64,000 nucleotides of DNA from Setophaga petechia (GCA_024362935.1 JANCRA010000173.1:67001-131000); one strand, 5' to 3'. Shown: positions 1 to 12,036, counted from the first letter of the stretch. A program made the numbers and translations. The notes: generated from the letters alone by a model not told the origin.

Positions 1-2018
1 TCCTCAAGAGGTACGCCGAGAAGTACTCGGGGGTGCTGGACGCGCCCTACGAGCGCCCGGCGCTCGGTGCCTACGGGGATGGCGCCTTCGGCCCCGTTAA
101 TGGGCAGAAGGGGGACGGGGAGCCCTGGCCGGGGGCGCACGGCTCTGATGGCACCTACACCCTGACCCCCATCCACGATGGCCTGGCCGGTGCCAAGGGC
201 ATGGTGCCACCCGCCGTCCCTGCCGGTAGCGGGGCCATCGGGCTGGGGGGCTCCCCGGTGGTGTCAGCCAACCTGAGCGACCCCGTGTACCCCGGGAACT
301 CCTGCGGGGCAGCTGCTGCCGGCTCCGGGGCACTCGGGGCGTCTCAGGAGTACCCCTCGGGCTATGGTGGCACCTACTTGCCCTCTGGCTACTGTGCCCA
401 GCCAGCGGCAGCACTGCCCCCCCCGCACCCTCCTGGTCTCCACAGCTCAGGGCTCCTGCAGCCTCCACACCCCTCGCCCACCCTGGTGCCAGGCTATGGC
501 TCCTCGGGCCCTATGTACAACTACGCCAGCAGCAGCTACCCACCCCAGCCGGGCTATGGGGGCATCCACCCGCCCCACCCCTCTGCCTCCTACCTGCCCT
601 CCGGCATCGCCGCGCCCACCCCCATCCCGGCCCCGCCGCCCTCCACCCGCCCGCCGGGGGTCCCTGCCTATGGCTACCAGGGCGCTGGGCTGGGCGCCCT
701 AGCCGTGCCACCCCTGGGCACCGAGGCGACTGGCACGCTGAAGAGGAAGGCGTTCGACATCGCCGGGGAGGATGATGGCGAAGGCAGGTACAGGAAATAC
801 AGCTATGAGCAGCCAAAGTCCCCCTACCCCCTGTCGGACAACGGCGAGTGCCGGGGCAACGGGTTCAGCAGCAGCGGCGAGTCCCCCCAGGTGGCCTTCA
901 AGCCCGGGAAAAGGCCAGCGGGTGCCAGGAACGCTGAAGAGCACAGTGGCAAGTATGGTGGGCAGCAGATGAAGGGGATGGTGTCACCATCCTACGGTGC
1001 CAGGGACACTCCCCTGCGGCCGGCAGAGCCCTTCGAGAAGTTCAGCCCCCCTCTCGCCAACGGGGAGCAGGCGGCTGAGCCAGGACCCCCCTTCCCACTG
1101 CGGCTGCCCTCCAAAGCGCTGGTGTTCGGCAGCGCCCCGCTGGAGGAGCAGCCCAAGAACATCGACCCGCTGCTCCTGGAGCTGGTCAACACCAAGGTGG
1201 TGGAGAGGGGCCCGCCAGTGCAGTGGTCGGACATTGCCGGGCAGGTGTCGGTGAAGGCGGCCATCGAGGAGGAGCTGCTGTGGCCCATCCTGCGGCCCGG
1301 CTCCTACAGCGGCGCGAGCCACCCGCTGCGGACCCTGCTGCTCTTTGGGCCCCACGGCACGGGGAAGACGCTGCTGAGCCGCTGCATCTCCACCCAGCTG
1401 GGCTCCACCCTGCTGAGGCTCAGCGGCGCTATGCTGCTGTCCACCTGGAAGGCCGAAGCCGAGAAGATCCTTCAGACCGTGTTCTTCGTGGCCAACTGCC
1501 GTCAGCCCTCCGTGGTGCTCATCACCGAGGCCGAGTCCTTGCTGGCAGTGCGGGCGGGCGAGGACGGCGGCCAGGCCAGCAACCTCAAATCCCAGCTCCT
1601 CTCCTACCTGGACAACGTGGCTACCTCATCCGAGCACAACGTGGTGGTCATCGGCACCACGGCGCGGCCCGGCAGCATGGACGAGGCGTCGCACCGGCGC
1701 TTCGGCACGCGGCTGTACATCGCGCCGCCGGACGGCGAGGCGCGGCGCCACATCCTGCGCCAGGCCCTGGCCCAGCAGAGCTGCTGCCTGAGCGAGCGCG
1801 AGCTGGCGGCCCTGGCGCAACGCACCGAGAGCTTCTCCGGCGCCGAGCTGCTGCGGCTCTGCCAGCACGCCGGGGCCGCCGCGCGCCGCGCGCTGCCGGG
1901 ACCCCCCGCCTCCTACCAGGACCTGGAGAAGGCGTTCTGCAAGGTGCGCCCTGCCGTGTCCCAGAAGGAGCTGGACTTGTTCCTGGAGTGGGATAAGATG
2001 TATGGCACCAGGCACTGA
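1..2018 (+). CDS. FIGNL2: Fidgetin-like 2 AAA+ ATPase, 5'-truncated by window edge
   Basis: The frame is already open at base 3 and runs to a TGA at 2016-2018, giving about 671 visible residues. The first visible residues (LKRYAEKYSGVLD) are the conserved fidgetin N-terminal block, so the true start lies upstream, probably about 60 residues away; the GTG at base 33 is not a start. A long Pro/Gly/Tyr/Ser-rich low-complexity region leads to a basic KRKAFD patch and then one AAA+ domain. Walker A is GPHGTGKT (about 1348-1371). The Walker B strand reads VVLITEAES, keeping the Glu but lacking the usual Asp before it. The sequence ends EWDKMYGTRH, the Vps4/fidgetin C-terminal helix, and resembles human FIGNL2 (EWDKMYGSGH) more than FIGN. 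The family severs or remodels microtubules; activity here is inferred. No introns occur in the visible part. Neighbouring SCN8A supports the FIGNL2 assignment. Confidence 0.93.
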   Translation, partial: LKRYAEKYSGVLDAPYERPALGAYGDGAFGPVNGQKGDGEPWPGAHGSDGTYTLTPIHDGLAGAKGMVPPAVPAGSGAIGLGGSPVVSANLSDPVYPGNSCGAAAAGSGALGASQEYPSGYGGTYLPSGYCAQPAAALPPPHPPGLHSSGLLQPPHPSPTLVPGYGSSGPMYNYASSSYPPQPGYGGIHPPHPSASYLPSGIAAPTPIPAPPPSTRPPGVPAYGYQGAGLGALAVPPLGTEATGTLKRKAFDIAGEDDGEGRYRKYSYEQPKSPYPLSDNGECRGNGFSSSGESPQVAFKPGKRPAGARNAEEHSGKYGGQQMKGMVSPSYGARDTPLRPAEPFEKFSPPLANGEQAAEPGPPFPLRLPSKALVFGSAPLEEQPKNIDPLLLELVNTKVVERGPPVQWSDIAGQVSVKAAIEEELLWPILRPGSYSGASHPLRTLLLFGPHGTGKTLLSRCISTQLGSTLLRLSGAMLLSTWKAEAEKILQTVFFVANCRQPSVVLITEAESLLAVRAGEDGGQASNLKSQLLSYLDNVATSSEHNVVVIGTTARPGSMDEASHRRFGTRLYIAPPDGEARRHILRQALAQQSCCLSERELAALAQRTESFSGAELLRLCQHAGAAARRALPGPPASYQDLEKAFCKVRPAVSQKELDLFLEWDKMYGTRH

Positions 2019-3790
2019 TGGGGTCAGACCCCGAGGCCGTGGGGACGGACCCTGAGGCCACAGGGATGGACCCCAAGGCTGCAGGGATGGACCCCAAGGC
2101 TGCAGGGTTGGACCCCAAGGCTGCAGGGATGGACCCCAAGACTGCAGGGACAGAATGAGGCCATGGGGACAGACCCTGAGGCAGTGAGGACAGATCCCGA
2201 GGCCATGGGGACAGATTTGGGACGTGGATTGGGGTCCCTGGGGGCTCTGGTTTGCTCAGTGGGGTTGGATCCCTCCTCACAGCACTGCATACCTCACCTC
2301 TCCTCTCTGGGACTCACCCAGGGATTTCCCCTGCTGTGGCTCTCGGGGAGCCTCGCCCACCACTCAGGATAAGCTATTTATTGTTTTCCCGACCCTCCGT
2401 GCCTGCAGCGGCGGTGCCAGCGGGGCTGGAGGTGTCCCAGGAGGTTCCCGGCATCGGGATCCACTCCAGCACCGGATTCAGGAGCTCCCCCATCCACTCC
2501 AAAGCTTTATTGATGTTTTTTTGTTAATTGATTTTATTATTCCCAACAGAAATACCTCGGGTGTCCTTGGAGCCCCTTCTCACCTTGATCAGGGAAAGGG
2601 GGAGCTGGGGAGAGATGACCAAAACCAGGGAATTTCACCCCAAAACAAGGAGGTTGCACCCCAAACCAGGGGGTTAGACCACAAACCAATGGGTTACACC
2701 CCAAAACCAGGGGGTTTTGGAGTAAAATGCTGTAGATTGTTGAATATCCTAGACTCGGGTTTTTATTTTTGTAAGGTCCGTAGTATTGTTTGTTTGTTTG
2801 TTTGTTTTCTTTTTTAACTACTCAGGAAAATTATTACCTCAGAAAAACTAAAGAATGTTTTTTTAAAAACACTTTTTATCTTCTCAGAAAAGGAAAAGGA
2901 GATTTTTTAAAGAGTTTTCCAACCTGGGACAAAGTTGCCTCCTGCATTTGCTTCCAGAGGGGGTGAAGAAAGGAAGAAATAAAAGGAAAAATAAACTTGA
3001 AGCTGTTACAAAGATGAGATTTGAATGTATTTCAGGTGCTTTCCACATATATTATGCCATAATTTTATTTGAAATTTTGTTTATTGACATTGTTTATTGT
3101 AGCATTTGGTGGAGTAACGTGTCTTCAATGGAAAGTTTAGTGCTGTAGGTTGGGAGCTGTCGCTGGCACCACTTTTTGGAGCAAGTTGGGCAAATCCCCC
3201 CCTTCTCCTCCCCCAAAAAGAAGCCCAGCAGGGCTGAGTGAGGGGCTTTGCACGGAGCATGAACCCCCAGCTCATCCATTGGCTCCTCTTTGCATTATGG
3301 TAGGGGTTTCCCCCATTTTAAAAAAAGTTAATTTTTATTATTTTTAGTGCTCTAAAGGCCCCCCCCTTAGAGCAGCACCCCCAAAACTCAGGGTCTGCGC
3401 ATGCAGAGAGAACAGATCCCTCACAGGGGCTCCCCCCAGAGGTGTCTGCCGGGTTTTTTCCCCATTTTTCCTAAGTTTTCCCGTTTCTTAATGCATCCAG
3501 GGCATTACCCTTTGCCTCCCACCTCCAAAATGTTGTGCTGGGTTCCTGAAGACTTATTATTGTTATTATTATTATTATTATTATCCTATTTGTACACTCT
3601 CTGTAACCATTTCTACCTCATTTTGCAACATATTGTACATGAAAGTATTTAATTCATGTCTTATTGATGTCTGAGACAGACAAGCCCTAGGGCTGGGATG
3701 GTCTACCTCAAGAAATGCTGTATTTTAAAATGAAAAAAAAAGAAAAAAAAAAGCATTACGCAGTATTAAAGAGATTACCTGAACAATTCC
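2019..3790 (+). other. FIGNL2: Probable FIGNL2 3' UTR
   Basis: No coding signal follows the stop. The stretch turns AT-rich after 2.5 kb and carries AATAAA at 2978-2983 and 2990-2995 and ATTAAA at 3765-3770, the last followed by GT-rich sequence. An ATT trinucleotide run lies at about 3557-3584. Which polyadenylation site is used cannot be told from sequence, so the 3' end is a guess between about 3.01 and 3.79 kb. Confidence 0.4.
2026..2222. repeat. 21-bp minisatellite just after the FIGNL2 stop
   Basis: Imperfect tandem copies of a unit of about 21 bp (core GACCCCAAGGCTGCAGGGAT), some 8-9 in number, begin within 10 bases of the FIGNL2 stop codon. The first and last copies are degenerate (GACCCTGAGGC...). 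Confidence 0.8.
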
Positions 3791-4872
3791 TGTCCTTGGG
3801 GTGCTGTGGGGAGTCCTGGGGGGCTCCTGGAGGGAGGTCCAGCCTGGTTTTCAGACCCCAGGGGGGGTTGGGGGTGATGGGGAAGGGTGGGAATGATGTG
3901 GGAGGGTGGGCAGGGGTCCGGGGGGGCAGTTGGGGACCCCCAGGCTGGGAGGGGACACGGGGACATCCCTGGGCAAGAGATGTCCAGAAAAATCCAAGTT
4001 TTTTGGGACTCCCGAAGGGAATAAAAGGTGTGAACTGGTGTCCAAGGCAGGAAAATGGGAGGAAGGCTCCTCCTTCCTCATCCTCTTCATTCTGCAACAA
4101 AGCGCAGCTCGACCCTCTCTGCTGCCAGCAGCCTCCACTGTGGGGTTTTTGGGGAGATCTGGGGAAATCGCAGTTTGCCATCAGAAAAATTCAGGGAAAT
4201 GTCAGTGTGCCACCAGGGAACTCCACAGAAATTGCAGGGAAATGCAGGGAATTCACGGTTTGCCGCCACCCCCGTTCCAAGGACAGCGCTGGTGGCACCT
4301 CAGGGCTGCGTTGCCACCTTGTGGTTCCTCTCTCCGATCCCCAGAGGGGCCGCCTTGGCTCTGCTCGGTCCCTTTGGGGTGGGACAGGGGCAGGAAGGTC
4401 TCGGGGGGTTCGGGTGCTGCTCCCCCCCTCGCTGGGGGTGGGAGGATGGTGGGGTGGCGGAGGTGTCCCAGGGAGCGGAGTTGTCCCCATCGCGCTGCTC
4501 CAGAGGTGCTGGCAGACACGGGGGGGACACCAGATCCAGGGCCCGGCCGGTCCCAGCTCGGTTCAGTGCCACGGATGAAGGGCAGGATGTTCCAGGGGGA
4601 GGAGGATTTGGGACAGATGGACAAATGTCACTGCCAGCAGTGAAAGTGCCTTTGGTCGCTCCCTGCTGGGGATTAGGGACACGTTTGGTCTGTCCTCATG
4701 TCCCTACAGTGCCAGATTTGGTGCCCAGATTGGGAAGGCCGAGTTAGGGAATGCCAGGAGAGCTGCCAGGCGGGAGGGACAGGTGCCACCGCCGTGGGAT
4801 GTGACACTGGACAAGAGACCCAGGACAGGGAACTCGGCCTGGAGCTCTCTGTGAGGTCAGGGGGGTTCCACG
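3791..4872. other. Intergenic, no gene seen (FIGNL2-TMDD1)
   Basis: GC-rich, G-run-rich sequence with several long but mutually overlapping open frames on both strands, none with recognisable protein content. It may include the promoter and an untranslated leader of the downstream death-domain gene. Confidence 0.5.
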
Positions 4873-4941
4873 TTGCTGGGACACCCCGATGCCCCCGAGG
4901 GGAATCCACGCTGGCACCCAGACGATGCTGGCACCCAGACG

Positions 4942-5625
4942 ATGCTGGCACCGCTGGGCCTCGTCCTGCTCCTGCTGGCCCTGCGCGGCCGCGCCGATGA
5001 CACGGTGGCCGCCTCGGTGGGCCGGCACAGCATGGGCCGCATCGCCGAGCTGCTGGCCGGCTCCGAGTGCCGCGAGCTGCAGGCAGAGCTGGACAGCCTC
5101 GAGGAGGGGCTGGACATGCCCGAGCTGGGGGAGCCGGGGGCTCTCTCCGAGGAGGAGGAGGAGGAGAAGCCCGTCCGCCGCCGCCGCCGCCGCCGGGGCA
5201 GCCGTAGCGCCCGGGGATGCTCGGAAGCGCTGCGGCAGTGGCTGGTGACCGCGGGAGAAGTGACAACCTGGGACCGCCTGGTCCGCGCCCTGCACCACAT
5301 CGGCCGCTCTGACATCGCCCGGGAGCTGGGCAAAAACCTCAACCAAGACCGGAGCCTGGAGCTGCGCAGGAACGTGGAGGGATACAGGAGGAGCGTGCAG
5401 CATCTCAGCTCGGCGCAGCTGCAGCCCGCGGGGCTGCGGGGCAGGAGGGCTCCCCGGGCCGGGGTCCTGCTCTTCCAGCGCCGCCGGCCCCCCCGCTACA
5501 GCCGCGGCCTCCTGGGCTGGGTCCGGCCCCTGGTCCTGGGCGTCCTGGGAGCCTTCCTCAGCTCCGTGCTCCTCACGGGGACCGTGATGTATTTCTGCCA
5601 CTGGAGGAGGCTCCTGAGCACCTGA
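4942..5625 (+). CDS. TMDD1: Transmembrane and death-domain protein, TMDD1-like
   Basis: The ATG at 4942 is chosen because it opens directly on a signal peptide (MLAPLGLVLLLLALRGRA, then DD). An upstream in-frame ATG at 4873 only adds 23 residues derived from a 20-bp tandem duplication (4910-4950). Protein: about 227 residues. Order: signal peptide 1-18; helical segment about 25-60; acidic run then a block of eight or more consecutive Arg encoded by CGC/CCG repeats (about 78-88); death domain about 95-150 with the WDRLVRALHHIG and ARELGKNL helices; basic juxtamembrane stretch; one membrane helix near 190-215 (LVLGVLGAFLSSVLL) and a short tail ending HWRRLLST. Topology suggests an extracellular or lumenal death domain, unusual for the family. 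The name rests on architecture and on its place between FIGNL2 and SCN8A. A 5' non-coding exon cannot be excluded. Function unknown. Confidence 0.75.
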   Translation: MLAPLGLVLLLLALRGRADDTVAASVGRHSMGRIAELLAGSECRELQAELDSLEEGLDMPELGEPGALSEEEEEEKPVRRRRRRRGSRSARGCSEALRQWLVTAGEVTTWDRLVRALHHIGRSDIARELGKNLNQDRSLELRRNVEGYRRSVQHLSSAQLQPAGLRGRRAPRAGVLLFQRRRPPRYSRGLLGWVRPLVLGVLGAFLSSVLLTGTVMYFCHWRRLLST

Positions 5626-6869
5626 TGCTGGTGTGGCACCACCGGGAGCTGCTGAAGGGAAAACCAGACCCAGTAAAGCCTCGTGGGGGGGATTGACATC
5701 CAGACATGGGCTCTGTGTGTTCTCCTGGGCAGGGAAGGGCCTGTCCTGGGCTCATCCAGGGCGAGGTGACCACCAGCCACCACCAGCACCCGCAGCTGCT
5801 GGGCTGGAGATGTCCCTGCCTGTCCCTGGGTGCCAGAGCTCCCTGTGCAAGGCAAAGGTCCCTTGGCCGTGCCCTCACTGGGTCTCCCCCTACAGGAGCT
5901 GCCAGAGCTCCCGAGTGCTTGGAGGAGCCAAAATTCCTCGGTTCCAGGTGAAAAAGGAGCACAGTGCCAGCACCAGAATTCCCTGCTGGGTCATCAGGCT
6001 GAGCCAGTGTCTGGGGTTAATTGTTTGTGGGTGAGAGGTTGTGACACCCATGACCTGACCAAGGGCTGTGGCAGAGGAATTTTGTGCTGCTTGGGGACAT
6101 TTGGGATAACAGCTGTCCTGAACCAGAGGTCTGGGGAGCTCTGGGTTTGTCCCTTTCTGTGGGTTTAGGTTTTTCTCGTTTTTTGGCTGTGTCATAGCAC
6201 AGCAGGGAGGCCGAGGAGCTGCTCGGTGCCAGGGATGGAGGGAGAGGAGGATGGTGATGCATTTCTGTATGCACAGAATTCTGTGTTAAATACTTTAAAA
6301 GGTCAATTGAGCCAGGATCCTGTGGATGTGGTCAGAGCCAAAGGGGCAAATGGAACAAGGCCTTTCTTCCAAATTTAAAATTGAAATTGGGAAAACTTTG
6401 GGTCATCACCAGCTCCTGTGTATGCCAAAGTGGAGCAGGGGGTGGTGGATGGAGTCCTCCCCATAACCACAGGGCTGCTCCAGGTTGCAAATTTCCCTGG
6501 AAAAAAAAGGGAAAGGAGCTGCAGGAATGGGGCACTGCAAGGGTGGCCGTGGCAGATGTGTCTCCTAAAGCTGCACTCCCCAAAGCAGGAGCCAGAACAC
6601 GCTGGAATGGGGTTGGGATGAGCTCTGTGTTGTGCCTGGGGGGGGTTTCAAAGCTGTGACTCCCCCAAATAATTCCTCTCACCCCCCCCCAAATTATCCC
6701 TGGGTTCTCCCTCAGGGCAGGGGCTGGGGTTGGACCCCCACATTTCAGACCAGCCCCACTTTGCAGAGCCACCCCTGGAGTCCTGCCCTGCCCCAGGAGC
6801 CGTCTGAGCTGAGGATTTTGGGGAGTGAGGGGAACAGAATGACAGGGCAGTCAGGAGAAGTTGTTAAAA
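5626..6869. other. Intergenic between TMDD1 and the SCN8A 3' end
   Basis: No gene, RNA or clear mobile element recognised. It holds the 3' UTR of the death-domain gene (no canonical AATAAA found close to its stop) and the convergent boundary with SCN8A. Confidence 0.5.
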
Positions 6870-6886
6870 CAAGATGGACATACCTC

Positions 6887-6892
6887 TTTATT
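6887..6892 (-). terminator. SCN8A: Polyadenylation signal AATAAA, likely distal SCN8A site
   Basis: Reads GCAATAAAGAGG on the minus strand with a T-rich downstream element (CTTGTTTTAAC) 15-25 nt further on. Confidence 0.5.
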
Positions 6893-7904
6893 GCAAATTC
6901 CAAAGTAAAAAGATGTACAGTACAAAGGAACTCAAAGTTCAGCCATGGAACTCCCAGCCCGTCCCTCCATCACCTTCCTCCACCCTCCCCCGGCTGCATC
7001 CTTCTCCTCTCCCCAGGTAAAACACAACAGAGAGGAAAACCAGGGTGGGAGGGGGCCAACACCAGTGGCCTGAGCAGGTGTCAGAGGGGAGAAGTGGCCC
7101 TGCCCCACAGCTGCACAGCGGGCACAGGGTGTGGGGCTGTCACAGCAGCATTTGGGTCACCCCTGAGTGCCCCACGGTGCCTGCCCACAGCTCTGGGACC
7201 CTCAGTGCAGCACGCTCGGTCACTCATGAAGCCTCACAACACCCCTGTGAGGTAGGGAATGAGCCACCACAGTCACAGGTGGGGACAACTGGGAATCCTC
7301 CATCCCCACACACAGTTAAACCAGTGGCACCAGTGTGTGTGACACGGGGGAGGTGCAGGACGGCACAACCACGCTCTGGCTTTGCTTGGACCGGCCTCAA
7401 CTGAGCAGCAAAATTCACATCTGTTCAACAAACTGGACCAAAACTCATGTTTCCTATGAAAAATAATCCCAAAGTGACCTAAAACTGAAATATCAAAAGC
7501 AATTCCAAGGGGGTGCGTCGCGCATTCAGCTCTGGGTTCAATCTGCCTTTGGTGAGGCTCGTGCCCAGCTCAGCCCTTCTGGCCAGGAGTGGGGTGGGGA
7601 AGGGGGGCAGGCAGGTGCTGGGGGGCAGGCGAGGGTCACCTGTGGCCGGCCCCAGGCCCAGATCAGGGCCCTTTAGCACCACTGAGCAGCTGAGCCAGTC
7701 CTGTCACTGCAGGGGATCCCTTCTGGGGTCGGTGTGAGGAAGGGAGACCCAGGGCAGGGGTGGGAGTCAGGTGTGGGAGCACTGGGGGCAGCAGGAGCTC
7801 CCAGAGCAGCCCTGAAGAGCTGCTGCCCCCCAAACCCCGGGGCAAGGGGGGACTGGGGGGCTTTGGGGCCTTTCTTGGGTTTTTTTAGGGCAAGGGATGG
7901 GGGC

Positions 7905-8045
7905 TGCAGGTGAGGGGAGGAGGATTGCAGGTGAGGGGTTATAGGATACAGGGTTGCAGGTGAGGGGTTAGAGGTGAGGGGTTATAGGATACAGGGTTGC
8001 AGGTGAGGGGATGTAGGATGAGGGGTTCAGGTGAGCAGTTACAGG
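7905..8045. repeat. GC-rich minisatellite in SCN8A 3' UTR
   Basis: Repeated GCAGGTGAGGGGTTATAGGA-like units, about four copies with variable length. Confidence 0.75.
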
Positions 8046-8094
8046 GTGAGCCATCACAGAACAACATCCTGTCCTGCCAGAGCAGATCCAGCAC

Positions 8095-8258
8095 AGAGCA
8101 TCCTCACCTGCCTGGAGCCCCCATCCTCACCTGCCTGGGGTCCTCACCTGCCTGGAGCCCTCATCCTCACCTGCCTGGGGCTCCATCCTCACCTGCTTGG
8201 AGTCCTCACCTGCCTGGAGCCCCCATCCTCACCTGCCTGGGGTCCTCACCTGCCTCAA
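8095..8258. repeat. Second minisatellite in SCN8A 3' UTR
   Basis: Repeated ATCCTCACCTGCCTGGAGCC units alternating with shorter GGTCCTCACCTGCCTGG forms, about eight half-units. Confidence 0.85.
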
Positions 8259-11200
8259 AGGGAGCCCCAGGCAGGCACAGACCCCAGAGCCCCAGCAGGG
8301 CTGAGCCACCTGACACCTTTAACACCAAAAACCTTCCAACAGCTCCTCCTGCAACTCACTCTGCTCCCCAAAACCACCCAAAAACGCCTTGGGGGGAGCC
8401 CAGAGGGGCAGGAAAAGGGGAGGAAGGGTGAGAATAACTGGAACACCAAGACAACCTTCCCTTGTACAGTGAAAAGGGAATTTATTTCATTTATTTCAGT
8501 ATATTTCATTTTCTTTTGGCTTATAGTAATTGTTAGTCATGTTGGGTAAGACCGGTATGAGCCACCATGCAACTTCTAATACACTAATCTTCACTATTGC
8601 ACTTTTACAGCTTGAACAGGTTGTTGGCTTGTTGGATTTCTTTTTTAATTTTATTTTATTTTTGCAGCAGAAAAATCATTCGAACTCAGGTGTGGCCTCT
8701 ACGGAACACCATGGGGTTACCTGAATTTTTTTTTTTTTTTTTCCAACATTGGCTTCTATATTTTCAGAAAAGGTGAAGAGGAAAGTGAATAAAGCAGCTT
8801 GGACTGGCATTTCATTAATGCCCTCCCCTCCACACTTTTGGAGTCACAAATTAACCCAAAAGGGAGGATTTTAGAGGTGGGGGAGGGAGGGGAACTCCTT
8901 GGTGTGGTTTTGAGTTTTGGCTACACCTTCCTAAGGACACCACCCCCCTTAATTTGCTCCCAAAACCCCGAATCCAGAATGGGAATTCTGTGAATAACAT
9001 GTTAGAATTTGGAGATTTGGGTGGGACAAATCCCTGAGGCTCTTTGCCCAAAATTTCCTCCAACCTTGGCTTCACCCAGTGAAGACCCAACACAAACATC
9101 TGCCCTAGGGAGGAAACCAAAGGAGAAAACCATCCCCAAACACCCCAAACTCCTTTTTTTGAGCAGAACCAACTCCAGCCAACAGGAAGATGAAAAACCT
9201 CCTCCCTCCCCTTCCTGTTGCATCTCACACTGACAAAACATTAAAAAAATAATATATATACAGAGTTTGGAGGGACTTTTTTTTTTATTTTAAAGTCATT
9301 GAGCAGCTTCATGAGTTGCCAGCACAAACGCCAACGCACCGAGCGTCACCTACAAGACTCAGCCCAGCCTAGGAACAATTATGAAATTCAGCCAAATCTT
9401 GCATAGAAGTGGTCAACTTATTGCACATTGGAACCCAAAAATAGACACTTTTGCTGCTGCAAATACCACTTGCAATAAAGCTTTTGTTAAAATCTATTTT
9501 GAGGGGGTTAGGTTTTCGTTTGGAATTTTTTCGTTGTTGTGGTTTTTTTTTTTTCCTTTGGGGGACATTTCCTGGCTATCTAAAATCTAAGGACAACAGA
9601 AAAATCTTAAAAAAATAAAAATAACCATGGACAATGGCATAAGCCAGAAGCCATTCTATAATTTTTTGTAGTTCTTTGTATTTACAAAAAGGCATGCCAA
9701 TAAAATAAAATGATATATTACAGTATTTATAATATTCTCTTAAAAAGTTCAACCACACTTTTCAGCTATTTTTTCTTTTTTTTTCTTTTTTTTTTGTGCT
9801 GTTTACAACGTAGCCTGTACATATGTATGTAGAATTTGTTTAGTTGTTGTTTCTTCGTTATTATTTTTATTATTTTACATCCCATCCTGGGAGCAACGGG
9901 GGCAGGACAGACGAGGTCCCTGCTGTGGGGCAGAGCTGCTCCCGTGCTGTGGCTGCCCCGAGGATGCCAAGGTGGCACAGATGGCTGCTGGATGGCTTCC
10001 TGCTTGGGTTTGGTTCATTTTAGGTGATTCCTGGCGTTTTATGGGTTTATGGGATTATGCAAACTGAGATTCATCCTCCCATCAAGCTCTGGTGTATTGG
10101 GTTTTTTTGTTTTTTTCCTCTCCTTTGGGTACCCTTATTTTGGATGTCACCCCTGCAGTGACCCTTGGCTTCCCCTCCCTGGTGCCACCACCCTGAAGAG
10201 ACGCCCCAGCCTGAGTGGGGCTGGCCTGAGACCGGCTGAGAACACCCCAAGAGGGAGCTGGGGGTGAGGAAACAGAAAACAGCCCAGACATGGCTCGTGA
10301 TGCTCCTTCTGCTGCAGTGAGACCAGCCCAGAGGCACCCCAGGGCTACCTGGGGCAGGTGTGGGGAATGGGGGGAAGGGGAAGGCACCTGGCCCCTCCTG
10401 GGCTGCAGACCCCAAAACCCCTCCTGGCCACACCCCAGCACCCCCCTAGAGCAGGAGCCACAATGGCCACGGGACAACCAAGGATGGCTCCTGACCCCAA
10501 GGGTGGCTCCTGACCCCAAGGGTGATTCCCAACCCCACCCTCCACCCCAGGATTGCTGTGGGTGAGCTCCCCAAATTCCTACCAGCAGAGGTAACGTGCT
10601 GCTTTTTCTGTTGTTTTTTAACATTTATCTCTACCAAAAGAAGTGTCTACGCTGCAGGATGGAGGCTGAAGGATAATTAATACTAATGCTAAATATTGCA
10701 GGATACAACTGACCTTGCTGGCTGGTTGAAGCCCTAGGTTTTGGATTTACAGTGACATGGATAACAAGCCATTCCCAGATTTATCCTCTCCCCTTTGGTG
10801 AGGTCCAGAGCAGCATTTTGGAATTTTGTTCTGTTTCAGTGTGCAAAAAACCATGGCTGTATGGAAAACAAAGTCAAAGTTGTTAAACAGACACACACAA
10901 TTCATTCACCTGCTTGTTCTGTTGGGGGATTTTGTGGTTTTAGAGTTACACTGAGGTTTTGTTGGGTTGTTTGTTTTTTTTTTTTCTTCTACTGGCAGGT
11001 TTATGGAAGATTCTCTATGAACTGGGAGTACTGGTGCCGGGCAGGAGCATCACTAAGGTTTCTCTCCAGAATACAGTGTGCGGTAGATACTCAGTGGAGT
11101 GCCTCGAATTTATGGCTTAACACACCTCTGTGGACAGGTGACTGCGTGTCCCCTGGTTGTGGTTCCTCATGCATGGTCCCTGGTCATGCCGTCATGCAAA

Positions 11201-11993
11201 AATCTGCAAAAATCTGCAAGAATCGCTTCTAGGCGTTAACAAGCACTTTGTTTTTTTGGGGGGGGATCAGCCCGAGCTGGCTCCAGGCTGAAGGTACCCG
11301 ACTACCCCATCTCCCAAACCAAGTAAAGCCCATGTAGAAAGGAGAATGCAAATAATAAATCTCAAATAAACTATGGTAACTCAGTGGGCTTAATGGGTGC
11401 TTTGTTTCTTTTTCCTTTTTTTTTTTTTTTTGTTCTACTTGTTTTAACTCTTTTTTCAATTTTTTTCCTCTTTTTTTTTATTTTGCTGCTTAACTAAATG
11501 CAAATCTAGTTTTGCATGAACATTGACATTGTGACTTCTGGGTTTTCTTCTGAGAATAATCAACAAAATGGGAAAATAAAATCCATTTGGGGCTGCTTTG
11601 GAAAATACATGAATCCCAGCAGTGGGTTTTGTTGCTCTGTGAGTGTTTGTGTGTGTGTGTGTAGTTTATTTTGCTTGTTTGTCCTAAGTTGCATTGACTG
11701 ATGTGGAACATGCGGTATCCACCTGCCCAAACAATAGAAAATCCATTTTTTTTCCTTTTTTTTGTGTTTAAATGTTTGTTTACAGGGTCCTTTAAACAGG
11801 TGGTAGGTCACTGCTTTAGATGCAACGCTGTCACACAGTAAGCAGACTATGTTTGGTATAAGATCTTCAGGTAAGTGTCTCCACAGCTGTTCTGTATTGA
11901 TATATTTCAGGAAGTTTGTAAACAATCTTTTTTTTTTTTTTTCACTTGCAAATATTTTAATTCATACAATTCTACTATTTTTTTTTTGTTAAT

Positions 11994-12000
<7 letters not shown>

Positions 12001-12036
<36 letters not shown>

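Noticed and set aside
33..35. GTG at base 33 as the start of FIGNL2
   Set aside because: The frame is open upstream to the window edge and encodes conserved fidgetin residues, so the gene begins outside the window.
1..2018. FIGN rather than FIGNL2
   Set aside because: Parts of the N-terminal region resemble FIGN, but the C-terminal EWDKMYG and the TMDD1/SCN8A neighbours favour FIGNL2.
2224..2817. 197-residue open frame after FIGNL2
   Set aside because: Falls in probable 3' UTR with repeat content; no recognisable protein features.
4873..4941. Upstream ATG of the TMDD1-like gene as true start
   Set aside because: The extra 23 residues come from a tandem duplication and would bury the signal peptide; possible but less likely.
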